Counted from the first letter of the stretch, positions 1-7,755 are shown. The stretch: 10,644 nt of DNA from Treponema sp. (GCA_031276615.1 JAISND010000018.1:1-10644), one strand, 5' to 3'. Numbers and translations are program-made. Notes: a model not told the origin generated them from the sequence alone.

Positions 1-950
1 GTGGCGGTGTGGGTGACAAAACCGGCGGTGTTTACCCGGCCGCTTTCTATGCCGGCGATCACATTGGCAAAATCTTCCCCGGTCGCGTTGCGGCTTGCCA
101 TGAGGGTTATCTCCTTCGCGTGGAGCAGGGGGTCGTGAAAGCTGATGTCGGCGCGCACAAGTCCGACAAAAACAATCGTTCCGCCGTGGGCTGCAAAATT
201 GAAGGTCTTTGTCATCTGCGCGGCGTTTCCCGTGGCGTCGATTACAAGGGGCGGCATTTCGCCGCCGGTAATATCGGCGAGGGCCTTTTCGGGATCAAGG
301 TTTTTGGAATTGACGGTATAATCGGCTTTGGCGGTGTCCCTGGCGTAGGCAAGCCGCCTGTCGTTGATGTCAAGAACGATAACCTTCGCGCCCCGTTCCT
401 TTAAACCGTGAATCGCCCCAATGCCGATGGGCCCGGCGCCTACCACAAGGGCCGCCTCCCCGGCGGCTGGGCTGCCCCGGCGCACCCCGTGAAAGCCGAT
501 GGAAAAACATTCCACCAGCGCAATGTCCTGGGGTTTGACCTTTCCCGTGGGAACGGCGTAAAAAGCCGGCAGGGCGAAGTACTCCCGCATGCCGCCGTCA
601 ACGTGGACGCCGATGCACTGAAGCCGCGTACAGCAGTTTGTTTTTCCCTTTCTGCAGGCAACGCAGGTTCCGCAACGGAGATAGGGGAGCACGGAAACCA
701 CATCCCCCTCCCTGATGTTTCCCGCGGCCTTCTTCGCCGAAGCGGGAATCTCCGCGACGGCGGCCGCGATTTCATGCCCGACGATGCGGGGATAGTCGAA
801 AAAAGGCTGGGTACCCTCAAAGGCGTGAAGGTCGGTACCGCACACCCCGACCTGCAATGTTTTAAAGAGAATCTCGCCGTTCTTCGGCTCCGGTTTTACC
901 CTTTCCTCGACGGCGAATTCGCCGGGTTTCCTCATTACCAGGGCTTTCAT
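1..950 (-). CDS. Zinc-dependent medium-chain dehydrogenase, LgoD/YjjN-like (3' end outside window)
   Basis: The first 316 codons are present, and the C-terminus (about 25 residues in this family) lies off the left edge. The protein is a zinc MDR-family oxidoreductase. Likely catalytic zinc ligands are C37 (in CGTDLH), H59-E60 (VGHE) and E147. The structural zinc site is C93, C96, C99, C107. The Rossmann fold shows G171-A-G-P-I-G176 with D194 ending the second strand, which favours NAD. From memory, blocks such as CGTDLHAFEGTQPFF, TNCC...IGVH.DGG, VIDATGN and SRNAT match E. coli LgoD (YjjN, L-galactonate 5-dehydrogenase) closely, so a hexonate or polyol dehydrogenase is the best guess. The exact substrate is unknown. 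One oddity is C148, where LgoD has Pro after the Glu. The ATG (950-948) overlaps the ilvB stop as ATGA, so it should be translationally coupled to ilvB. An alternative is another MDR alcohol dehydrogenase, such as a butanediol or threonine dehydrogenase. Confidence 0.85.
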   Translation of the reverse strand, partial: MKALVMRKPGEFAVEERVKPEPKNGEILFKTLQVGVCGTDLHAFEGTQPFFDYPRIVGHEIAAAVAEIPASAKKAAGNIREGDVVSVLPYLRCGTCVACRKGKTNCCTRLQCIGVHVDGGMREYFALPAFYAVPTGKVKPQDIALVECFSIGFHGVRRGSPAAGEAALVVGAGPIGIGAIHGLKERGAKVIVLDINDRRLAYARDTAKADYTVNSKNLDPEKALADITGGEMPPLVIDATGNAAQMTKTFNFAAHGGTIVFVGLVRADISFHDPLLHAKEITLMASRNATGEDFANVIAGIESGRVNTAGFVTHTA

Positions 951-2653
951 GTTTCCTCCTGAAAGATCTGCTCGTCTATGGGCTTGCCGCCCGGAACCAT
1001 GGGAAGAACGCGCTCGTCCTTGTCTACAAGCGCTTCGACAAGGGCCGGCCTGCCGTCCGCGAGATCCTTTCCCGCCCTTTCCAGAGCCTCCCGAAAGGAA
1101 CTCTCGCCGGCAGCCCGGTAAGCCGAAACTCCGTAAGCCCCGGCGAGTTTTATAAAATCCGGCGGCCTGTCGTCAAGATCGCTTTCCGAACAGCGGCCTT
1201 CGAAAAAGAAGTTCTGCCATTGCCGTACCATTCCCAGGGTTCCGTTGTTAAATACTATTATAAGCACCGGAAGGCGGTACCGGACAAGGGTCGCCATCTC
1301 GGCGCAGTTCATCCTGAAGCAGCCATCGCCGGTAAAGAGTACGACAGGCCTGCCGGGATTCGCCGTCTTTGCCCCGGCCGCGGCGCCGAGGCCGAAGCCC
1401 ATTGTGCCCATGCCGCCGGAACTGAGAAAGGAGCGCGGGTGGTTAAAGGGATAAAACTGGGCCGTCCACATTTGGTGCTGTCCCACGTCGGTGACTACAA
1501 TCGCCCTGCCGCCCAGGGCCTTCGCGGTTTCCTGAATGACGAAGCGCGGGTGCAGGGCGGTTTTGCGGTGATGATCCCTGGGTGTTATGGCTTTCCACCT
1601 GTCGATTTCACCGTTCCACCCGGTTTCCATCTTCGCGGGCAGTTTCCGGATAAGCTGTTCCAGAACGGTCTTTATATCGCCCGTAACCGAGGCGCAGGTC
1701 TGGACGTTTTTGTTTATCTCGGCGGGGTCAATGTCGATGTGGAGAATCTTCGCCGAGCGGGCGAATTTTTCCACCCGGCTGGTAACGCGGTCCGAAAAAC
1801 GCGCGCCTATCGCCACAAGCAGATCCGCTTTCTGTACCGCCTTGTTGGAAGCCGCCGTGCCGTGCATGCCTATCATCCCGGTACAGAGCCGGTGATCGTG
1901 GGGAAAGGCGCCCATGCCCATGAGGCTCAGGGCCACCGGGGCGTTGAGCAGTTCCGCGAGTTTTTTAAGTTCCGCGGAGGCCCCGGAGATATTCACCCCG
2001 CCGCCCGCGTAGAGCGCCGGACGTTTTGCCGCAGCAAGGAGCGCCGCCGCGGTTTCAATGTCGTCTTCGGAAAAAGTCCGGCGTTCCTTCCGCAGGGAAA
2101 GTCTTTCCGCCCTTTCACCCCTGATCCCTCCGGGAACATAACAGGCTCGGGCCGCGGTTATATCCCCGGGAATATCGACAAGCACGGGGCCGGGCCTTCC
2201 CGCCTTTGCCACGATAAACGCTTCCCGGATAGTTTCCGCCAGTTCGTTTACATCCCTGACGATCCAGTTATGCTTCACGACGGGCATGGTGATTCCCGCG
2301 ATGTCCACTTCCTGAAAACTGTCCTTCCCCAAGAGGGGAACGCTTACGTTGCCGGTGATGGCGACGACGGGAACGGAATCAATCGCGGCGGTGGCAATTC
2401 CGGTTACCAGGTTTGTCGCGCCGGGGCCCGACGTAGCCAGGCATACGCCAACCCTGCCCGAGGAACGGGCATAGCCGTCCGCGGCGTGGGCGGCGTGCTG
2501 TTCGTGACTCACAAGAATGTGGCGGATGCGTTTCTTCTGTTTATAGAGTTCGTCGTATATGTGGAGGACGGATGCGCCAGGATATCCGAAGACGGTATCC
2601 ACGCCCTGCTCGATAAGGGTTTCGACGAGAATCCGGGCGCCGGTGTACTTCAT
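947..2653 (-). CDS. ilvB: Acetolactate synthase (AHAS) large, catalytic subunit
   Basis: This 568-residue, full-length ThDP enzyme condenses two pyruvates to 2-acetolactate (valine/leucine), or pyruvate with 2-oxobutyrate (isoleucine). Its N-terminal PYR domain carries the catalytic E51 (SHEQHAAHAADGYAR) and SGPGATN at about 75-81. K110 and Q114 lie in the GKDSFQE segment. The central FAD-binding domain has ARFSDRVT at about 284-291. The C-terminal PP domain has GGMGTMGFG (413-421), the ThDP/Mg motif GDG (442-444) with N469-N470 after 24 residues, and W479 at the active-site mouth. S104 occupies the position of the sulfonylurea-resistance proline of plant enzymes. Bacterial homologues vary there, so this is not evidence of selection. 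The ATG is preceded by a GGAG, and leuB ends 25 nt upstream. The regulatory partner ilvN lies at the far end of the same operon rather than next to it. The stop overlaps the next gene's start. Confidence 0.97.
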   Translation of the reverse strand: MKYTGARILVETLIEQGVDTVFGYPGASVLHIYDELYKQKKRIRHILVSHEQHAAHAADGYARSSGRVGVCLATSGPGATNLVTGIATAAIDSVPVVAITGNVSVPLLGKDSFQEVDIAGITMPVVKHNWIVRDVNELAETIREAFIVAKAGRPGPVLVDIPGDITAARACYVPGGIRGERAERLSLRKERRTFSEDDIETAAALLAAAKRPALYAGGGVNISGASAELKKLAELLNAPVALSLMGMGAFPHDHRLCTGMIGMHGTAASNKAVQKADLLVAIGARFSDRVTSRVEKFARSAKILHIDIDPAEINKNVQTCASVTGDIKTVLEQLIRKLPAKMETGWNGEIDRWKAITPRDHHRKTALHPRFVIQETAKALGGRAIVVTDVGQHQMWTAQFYPFNHPRSFLSSGGMGTMGFGLGAAAGAKTANPGRPVVLFTGDGCFRMNCAEMATLVRYRLPVLIIVFNNGTLGMVRQWQNFFFEGRCSESDLDDRPPDFIKLAGAYGVSAYRAAGESSFREALERAGKDLADGRPALVEALVDKDERVLPMVPGGKPIDEQIFQEET

Positions 2654-2678
2654 GACAGACTCCGGAAAAGCGGCGCTT

Positions 2679-3827
2679 TCATTCCAGGGCCTTCAGCACG
2701 GCTTCGCCCATTTCCCTGGTACCGGCGATTTTTTCCGCGCCCGCCGCGATGCCTCCGGAACCCGCGCCGTGTCCGGCGATATCCCCTGTCCGCAGGCCCC
2801 GGTCAAGGGCGGCGCCGACCGCCGTTTCCAGGGCGGCGGCTTCCGTCTCAAGGCCGAAGGAGTAGCGGAGCATCATTGCAGCGGACAGGATCGCCGCAAG
2901 GGGGTTGGCGATATCCCTGCCGGCTATATCCGGCGCCGAGCCGTGGATTGGCTCGTAGATGCCCAGGGGCCGCCCGCCCGCGCCGTTGCCCCGGCCGGGA
3001 ACGCCCGCAAGGCTCGCCGAAGGCAGCATGCCGATGGAACCGGTCAGCACCGACGCCTCGTCGGAAAGGATATCGCCGAACATGTTCGATGTGACGATTA
3101 CGTCGAACAGGCCCGGGGCGCGGACAAGCTGCATGGCGCAGTTGTCCACATAGAGGCAGCTTGTCTCGATGTCCGGGTAATCCTTTTCGACACCGGCGGC
3201 GACTTCCCGCCAGAGCCGGGAAGACTCAAGGACATTCGCCTTGTCCACCAGGCAGAGCTTTTTCCGCCGCGCCGCCGCGGCGCCGTAAGCGACCCGGAGA
3301 ACCCGTTCAATTTCATGCCGGGAATATTTTTCGATGTCGAAAGCCGAATTGCCGTCGGCGCTCCGTCCGCGCTCCCCGAAATAAATGCCGCCGGTAAGTT
3401 CCCTCACGATGAGCAGATCAAAGGCGGGTTTCCCTTCGGGATTGGCGGCGGCAAGCACCTCGTCCTTGAGGGGGCAGGCCGCGCGGAGCTGGGGAAGCAG
3501 CGCCGCCGGCCTGAGATTCGCGAACACCCCAAGGCCGGAGCGCAGGCCCAGAAGCCCCCGCTCGGGACGGAGATGCCCCGGCAGCCCGTCCCACCTCGGG
3601 CCGCCCATGGCTCCCAGAAGTACCGCGCCGCTTTTCTTTGCCGTTTCAAGAGTTTCAGGCGGCAGGGGAAGGCCGGTTTCGTCAATGGCCCTGCCCCCGG
3701 CAAGGGCTTCGGTAAACTCGAACCTGTGCCCGTATTTCTTTCCGATAAATTTCAGCGCCTTCAGGGCTTCGCCAATCACTTCCGGGCCGATACCGTCACC
3801 CGGAATCACCGTTATCGAACAGTCCAC
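2679..3827 (-). CDS. leuB: 3-isopropylmalate dehydrogenase
   Basis: The product has 382 residues and belongs to the isocitrate/isopropylmalate dehydrogenase family. It performs NAD-dependent oxidative decarboxylation of 3-isopropylmalate in the leucine branch, and in organisms using CimA it also acts on 3-methylmalate for isoleucine. Visible motifs are IPGDGIGPEV (8-17), GAMGGPRWD (72-80), LRSGLGVFANLR (95-106), RELTGGIYFGE (142-152), DKANVLESSRLWR (195-207), the metal-binding MFGDILSDEAS (249-259) and IYEPIHGSAPDIAG (290-303). The R96, R106, R142, Y149, K196, D252 and D256 set fits IPMDH, and ESSRLWR separates it from isocitrate dehydrogenase. The start is GTG (3827-3825) behind a strong AAAGGAG with 7-nt spacing. 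It is about 20 residues longer than usual, with Gly/Ala-rich insertions at about 275-287 and 351-366. The IPM dehydratase genes leuCD are not adjacent. Confidence 0.96.
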   Translation of the reverse strand: MDCSITVIPGDGIGPEVIGEALKALKFIGKKYGHRFEFTEALAGGRAIDETGLPLPPETLETAKKSGAVLLGAMGGPRWDGLPGHLRPERGLLGLRSGLGVFANLRPAALLPQLRAACPLKDEVLAAANPEGKPAFDLLIVRELTGGIYFGERGRSADGNSAFDIEKYSRHEIERVLRVAYGAAAARRKKLCLVDKANVLESSRLWREVAAGVEKDYPDIETSCLYVDNCAMQLVRAPGLFDVIVTSNMFGDILSDEASVLTGSIGMLPSASLAGVPGRGNGAGGRPLGIYEPIHGSAPDIAGRDIANPLAAILSAAMMLRYSFGLETEAAALETAVGAALDRGLRTGDIAGHGAGSGGIAAGAEKIAGTREMGEAVLKALE

Positions 3828-3829
3828 AA

Positions 3830-3867
3830 TAATCTCCTTTCCCTACTTTAATCTCCTTTCTCTACTT
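3830..3867 (-). repeat. 19-bp tandem duplication carrying two Shine-Dalgarno sites before leuB
   Basis: The 43-bp gap between cimA and leuB is almost filled by two 19-bp units (3830-3848 and 3849-3867) that differ at one base. Read on the minus strand, each unit contains GAAAGGAGATTA. The leuB-proximal copy gives the AAAGGAG that sits 7 nt before the GTG start. The distal copy lies just after the cimA TAG and has no start codon at the matching distance. This is direct sequence observation; any functional effect is inference. Confidence 0.8.
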
Positions 3868-3870
3868 TTC

Positions 3871-5490
3871 CTACAGATAAGGTTTGAAGCGGCGTTCTAT
3901 ATCGCCGATAAGTTTATACTCTATCGAATCCACCAGCGCGGCCCGGCTCGCTTCGATGATGTCCGCGGAAACTCCCACGGTACTCCAGCGGCGCCGGCCG
4001 TCGGTGGATTCGATGAGAACCCGCACCTTCGCGGCGGTCGCCTCTTTGCCGTCGATTACCCTGACCTTGTAATCGTCAAGGCGTACCAGTTGAAGGTCCG
4101 GATAGAAACGGGTGAGGGCGCGGCGCAGCGCGCCGTCCAGGGCGTTCACCGGGCCTTCTCCTTCCGCCGCGGCGATCTCGTTCTGTCCTTCGACAAGCAC
4201 CTTCACCCAGGCGTGGGAACAGGCGATGGACTCGCCGGTGGGATGTTCGCTTACCACCCGGTAGGCCTCAATGCGGAACAGGGGCCTGTAGCGTCCCAGT
4301 TCCCGCCGGACCATCAGTTCAAAACTGGCGTCGGCCCCCTCAAAGGCCCAGCCCTCCGCCTCAAGGCTTTTGATTTTTCCGGCAAGCGCTGCGGTCACCG
4401 GATGATCCTTCGTGACAGCCGGTTCGATGCGCTTCACCCGCTCGGCAATCGCCGAACGCCCTCCCACCTCGCTCATGAGGAAACGCCGGTCGTTGCCGAC
4501 CGCCGCCGGATCTATATGCTCGAAGGATTGACGCGCTTTGAGAATCCCGTCGGCGTGCATTCCCGCCTTGTGCGAAAAGGCGTGGGCGCCGATGTAGGGC
4601 ATGTCGTCGCTGATTGAAACATTCGCAATCTCCGCCACCCTGCGGGTCAGGGCGGAAATTCGCGGAAGCCTGCCTTCGGGCAGGCAGCGGATTCCGAGTT
4701 TGAGTTCAAGGCTGGGGATGAGCGACGCGAGGCAGGTGTTGCCGCAGCGCTCGCCGAAACCCGCCAGGGTTCCCTGTACATGGCCGCAGCCTTCCCGGAC
4801 CGCGGCGAGGGAGTTGGCGATGGCAAGGCCCGAGTCGTTGTGGGCGTGAATGCCGATGATCGGCGTCCTGCCGCCGCCCGCCGCGTCTCCGCCGGCCAGG
4901 GCCTTTACCGCCCTTACCCCCTCGGCGACGGCGTCGGGAAAGGCGCCGCCGTTGGTGTCGCAGAGGACGATCCTGTCGGCGCCCGCTTCCAGGGCGGCCT
5001 TTACCGTGGAGAGGGCGTATTCCCTGCCGGCGGCGAAACCGTCGAAGAAATGCTCGGCGTCGAAGATCACCAGCCGGCCCCGCTCCTTGAGGAAGGCCAC
5101 CGTCCCTGCGATCATGGCGATGTTTTCCTCAAGGCTTACCCGCAGCACCCCGGTAACATGAAGGTCCCAGCTCTTGCCGAAGATCACCAAGGCCTCGGTT
5201 CCCGCTTCAAGGAGGCTTGCGATCCGGGGATCCTCCGCGGGGGCGCTTCCCTTTTTGCAGGTTGAACCGAAGGCGCAGAGCTTCGCGTTCCCGAGCCGCA
5301 GGCCCGGGGCAAGGCGGAAAAATTCCATGTCCTTGGGATTGCTCCCCGGATTCCCCGCTTCGATGAAACTTACCCCGAGTTCATCCAGGGCTTCGGCAAC
5401 GGCGAGTTTGTCCCGTACCGAAAAGGTAATTCCCTCGCCCTGGGCGCCGTCGCGGAGGCTTGTGTCCAGTATTTCCATCATGTTACCCAA
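3871..5490 (-). CDS. cimA: (R)-citramalate synthase, long LeuA-family type
   Basis: The product has 539 residues and condenses pyruvate with acetyl-CoA to citramalate, the entry to threonine-independent isoleucine synthesis. Its HMGL-like TIM barrel starts with DTSLRDGAQGEGI (9-21; catalytic R13 and metal ligand D14). It also has FDAEHFFDG (143-151), LCDTNGG (176-182), the metal pair H215/H217 in HAHNDSG and N251 in GERCGNT. The GAHAFSHKAGMHADG segment (301-315) and a C-terminal LeuA regulatory domain at about 425-539 complete the usual layout. The DAEHFFDG block and length fit the TIGR00977-type citramalate synthases rather than LeuA or homocitrate synthase. The TTG start (5490-5488) is chosen because AGGAG lies 6 nt upstream; ATG codons at 5481 and 5478 are 15-18 nt from that site. 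leuA ends 74 nt upstream. Substrate assignment rests on family membership. Confidence 0.92.
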   Translation of the reverse strand: MGNMMEILDTSLRDGAQGEGITFSVRDKLAVAEALDELGVSFIEAGNPGSNPKDMEFFRLAPGLRLGNAKLCAFGSTCKKGSAPAEDPRIASLLEAGTEALVIFGKSWDLHVTGVLRVSLEENIAMIAGTVAFLKERGRLVIFDAEHFFDGFAAGREYALSTVKAALEAGADRIVLCDTNGGAFPDAVAEGVRAVKALAGGDAAGGGRTPIIGIHAHNDSGLAIANSLAAVREGCGHVQGTLAGFGERCGNTCLASLIPSLELKLGIRCLPEGRLPRISALTRRVAEIANVSISDDMPYIGAHAFSHKAGMHADGILKARQSFEHIDPAAVGNDRRFLMSEVGGRSAIAERVKRIEPAVTKDHPVTAALAGKIKSLEAEGWAFEGADASFELMVRRELGRYRPLFRIEAYRVVSEHPTGESIACSHAWVKVLVEGQNEIAAAEGEGPVNALDGALRRALTRFYPDLQLVRLDDYKVRVIDGKEATAAKVRVLIESTDGRRRWSTVGVSADIIEASRAALVDSIEYKLIGDIERRFKPYL

Positions 5491-5564
5491 AACAAACTCC
5501 TGTTATTCGCAATGCGGCCCGATGCCCCGCCGAACCTCCGGTTTGCGCTTTGCTCCGCGGCGGC

Positions 5565-7091
5565 TCATTTTTTTCGCGAAGCCAGTTCCCATTCCATGGC
5601 GTTTATCGCGGAAAGATAGGCTTTTATCGAAGACTCAAGCACGTCGGTGGAGACGCCGCGGCCGTTCCAGTGCCTGTCCTCCCAGCCGATCTTCACCATT
5701 GTTTCACCCTGGGAGGAAGAGCCGCCGGTAATGGCGCCGATTTCGTACAGCTCAAGTTCCGGTTCCCTGCCGATGATCTGGTTGATGGCCCTGAAGATCG
5801 AATCCACCGGGCCGTCGCCCATGGAGATAACTTTTCTGGAATCGCCGTTCTTGTGCCGCAGCCTGATCGCGCCGCTTGCGCCAAGGGCGGATCCGGTGTT
5901 CACCGCCCAGTGATCGAGCTTCCATGTTTCGGGCACGGCGGCGGCAGTTCCCATTACAAGCGCTTCCAGATCGCGGTCGCTTACCAGCTTCTTTTTGTCC
6001 GCGAGGTCTTTGAACTCGGCAAAAACCAGCTCCAGGGTTTCGGCGTCCACCGCGAGGCCCAGTTCCTTAAGGCGCTCCTCAAGGGCGTGACGCCCCGAAT
6101 GTTTGCCCAGGACCATGCGGTTTTTGGGAATGCCGATGGATTCCGGCGTCATGATCTCGTAGGTTTCGCGCTTTTCCATGACTCCGTGCTGGTGTATGCC
6201 TGCCTCGTGGGCAAAGGCGTTGTCCCCCACAATGGCCTTGTTGGGCTGCACCTTTACGCCGGTAACCTGACTCACCAGCCGGCTTGCCGCGTAGATCTGG
6301 GCGCTGTCAATGCGGGTATCCGCGGAGAAATAATCCTTCCGCACCCGCATCGCCATAACCAGCTCTTCCAGTGAGGCGTTCCCCGCGCGCTCGCCGATTC
6401 CGTTTATCGTACACTCGACCTGATCCGCCCCGTTCTCCACGGCGGCGATGCTGTTCGCCACCGCGAGGCCAAGATCGTTGTGGCAGTGTACCGAAAGCCG
6501 CGCCTTTTCCATGTGCGGCGTATGCTCTTTGACGTATTTGATCCGCTCCCCGAATTCGGCGGGCATGGCGTAGCCCACCGTATCGGGAAAGTTCACCGTC
6601 AGGGCGCCGGCTTCGATGGCGGCGCCAAAGACCCTGCAGACAAAACCGGGGTCGCTGCGGAAGGCGTCTTCGGCGGAGAACTCCACGTCGCCGCAGAATT
6701 TTTTCGCGTATTTGACGGCGGCCGCGGCCTGCTCAAAAACCTGTTCCGGACTCATCTTGAGCTTGTACTCCATGTGCACCGGAGAGGTGGCAAGAAAGAT
6801 ATGAACCCGCGGGCTTGCCGCGCCCGCCAGGGCTTCCCTCACCGCGTCGATGTCCTTTTCCAGGGAACGGGCGAGGCCCGCGACGGTGCAGTCCCTGATG
6901 ATGCCCGCGATGGCCCTGACCGATTCAAGATCGCCGGGACTTGAAACGGGAAAGCCCGCTTCCATAACATCGACGCCGAGTTTTTCCAGCCGTTTCGCGA
7001 CTTCAAGTTTCTCCTGCAAATTCATGCTGCAGCCCGGCGCCTGTTCGCCGTCTCTTAAAGTTGTGTCAAAGATAACAATGTTTCTGCTCAT
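5565..7091 (-). CDS. leuA: 2-isopropylmalate synthase
   Basis: This 508-residue protein condenses 2-oxoisovalerate with acetyl-CoA, the committed leucine step. The HMGL-like barrel begins FDTTLRDGEQAPGCSM (8-23), with R13 and D14 catalytic and metal-binding. It has NFPDTVGYAMP (167-177), metal ligands H202 and H204 in HCHNDLGLAVANS, and N238 in GIGERAGNAS. The linker carries NAFAHEAGIHQHG (291-303) and LGKHSGRHAL (328-337). A C-terminal LeuA allosteric domain follows (about 395-500; GDGPVDSIFRA, GRGVSTDVLESS), so leucine feedback is expected. The reading frame is open to a GTG at 7121, but I start at ATG 7091 because AGGAGGAG sits 7 nt before it and the upstream RRR codons are that ribosome binding site itself. 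It is a paralogue of the neighbouring cimA. ilvN lies 123 bp upstream, across two hairpins. Confidence 0.96.
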   Translation of the reverse strand: MSRNIVIFDTTLRDGEQAPGCSMNLQEKLEVAKRLEKLGVDVMEAGFPVSSPGDLESVRAIAGIIRDCTVAGLARSLEKDIDAVREALAGAASPRVHIFLATSPVHMEYKLKMSPEQVFEQAAAAVKYAKKFCGDVEFSAEDAFRSDPGFVCRVFGAAIEAGALTVNFPDTVGYAMPAEFGERIKYVKEHTPHMEKARLSVHCHNDLGLAVANSIAAVENGADQVECTINGIGERAGNASLEELVMAMRVRKDYFSADTRIDSAQIYAASRLVSQVTGVKVQPNKAIVGDNAFAHEAGIHQHGVMEKRETYEIMTPESIGIPKNRMVLGKHSGRHALEERLKELGLAVDAETLELVFAEFKDLADKKKLVSDRDLEALVMGTAAAVPETWKLDHWAVNTGSALGASGAIRLRHKNGDSRKVISMGDGPVDSIFRAINQIIGREPELELYEIGAITGGSSSQGETMVKIGWEDRHWNGRGVSTDVLESSIKAYLSAINAMEWELASRKK

Positions 7092-7123
7092 GCAATTTCT
7101 CCTCCTGACATGATTCATCACGC

Positions 7124-7201
7124 TGAAGGCGGCCTTTCGCCTTCAAAACGCCTGAGTGTCCGGTAACTGTCTGGGCCGCCGCGTTTTCCCGCGGCCGGGC
7201 C
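7124..7201 (-). other. Two GC-rich hairpins between ilvN and leuA
   Basis: The 123-bp ilvN-leuA gap holds two inverted repeats. The first met by minus-strand transcription is 7174-7201: GGCC/GGCC plus GCCGCG/CGCGGC, with a 2-nt bulge and a GGAAAA loop, starting 13 nt after the ilvN stop. The second is 7124-7145, an 8-bp perfect stem TGAAGGCG/CGCCTTCA with a 6-nt loop, 33 nt before the leuA ATG. Neither is followed by a U-tract on the minus strand, so these do not look like intrinsic terminators. RNA stabilisation, processing or differential expression within the operon are possible. Confidence 0.6.
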
Positions 7202-7214
7202 TTACAATTCCGGT

Positions 7215-7712
7215 CTAACTAATGCTTAGTACGAGGGAACCCCGCTCCAGGGCTACAAGGCCGGTGCGGGCAAGTTCAAGAACGCCGTAGGGGCGCAAAA
7301 GGAGAAGGAGGCCGTTCAGCTTTTCCATGCTGCCGGTGGCCTCGATGGTAATGGTCTCGGGGGAAACGTCAATGACCCGGGAACGGAAGATCCCGGCGAT
7401 TTCGATCACCGCGGGCCGGGTTTTTTCACCGGCGCCGATTTTGACCAGCATGATCTCACGGCGCAGGCATGAGGAAGGCTCCAGTTCGCGCACGGCGATC
7501 ACATCAACGAGTTTACCAAGCTGTTTGATGATCTGCTCCAGCACCCTGTCCTCTCCGGTTACGGCGATAGTCATCCGCGAGATCGATGGATCCTCGGTCT
7601 CGCCGACAGTCAGACTGTCAATGTTAAAGCCCCGGCGGCTGAAAAGTCCGGAAACCCGGCTTAAAGTCCCCGCCCGGTTCTCAACCAGGGCCGACACCAC
7701 ATGCTGTTTCAT
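7215..7712 (-). CDS. ilvN: Acetolactate synthase small, regulatory subunit
   Basis: The product has 165 residues, the usual length for IlvN/IlvH. An N-terminal ACT domain (about 1-75) shows VENRAGTLSRVSGLFSRRGF (10-29) and SLTVGETEDPSISRMTI (33-49). The C-terminal half carries REIMLVKI (85-92), FRSRVIDVSPETITIEATG (109-127) and GLVALERG (151-158). N12, G15 and N30 correspond, from memory, to the valine-binding residues N11, G14 and N29 of E. coli IlvH, so valine feedback on the holoenzyme is expected. It activates IlvB, encoded about 4.6 kb downstream in the same operon. I start at ATG 7712, behind a modest GAGG five nt upstream. The frame stays open to a TTG at 7748, but the extra 12 residues have no family match and no good ribosome binding site. 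It is the first gene of the operon, behind a long structured leader. The alternative symbol is ilvH. Confidence 0.93.
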   Translation of the reverse strand: MKQHVVSALVENRAGTLSRVSGLFSRRGFNIDSLTVGETEDPSISRMTIAVTGEDRVLEQIIKQLGKLVDVIAVRELEPSSCLRREIMLVKIGAGEKTRPAVIEIAGIFRSRVIDVSPETITIEATGSMEKLNGLLLLLRPYGVLELARTGLVALERGSLVLSIS

Positions 7713-7755
7713 GCCACCCTCTGTTCCGGCATCTTTCAAAACAGACAAGACCCCG

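Noticed and set aside
2320..2350. Herbicide-resistance mutation in IlvB (Ser at the plant Pro197 position)
   Set aside because: Bacterial AHAS enzymes naturally carry Ser or Ala there, so it is not evidence of selection.
1220..4617. Long plus-strand open frames opposite ilvB, leuB and cimA
   Set aside because: These are antisense shadows of GC-rich genes. The minus-strand products contain full family motifs, and the plus-strand translations contain none.
7092..7121. Upstream GTG/ATG start for leuA (10 extra codons)
   Set aside because: The extra codons include the AGGAGGAG ribosome binding site of the ATG at 7091 and have no counterpart in the family.
7713..7748. TTG start at 7748 for ilvN (12 extra codons)
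   Set aside because: It has no suitable ribosome binding site. Starting at 7712 gives the normal IlvN length, with the ACT domain at the N-terminus.
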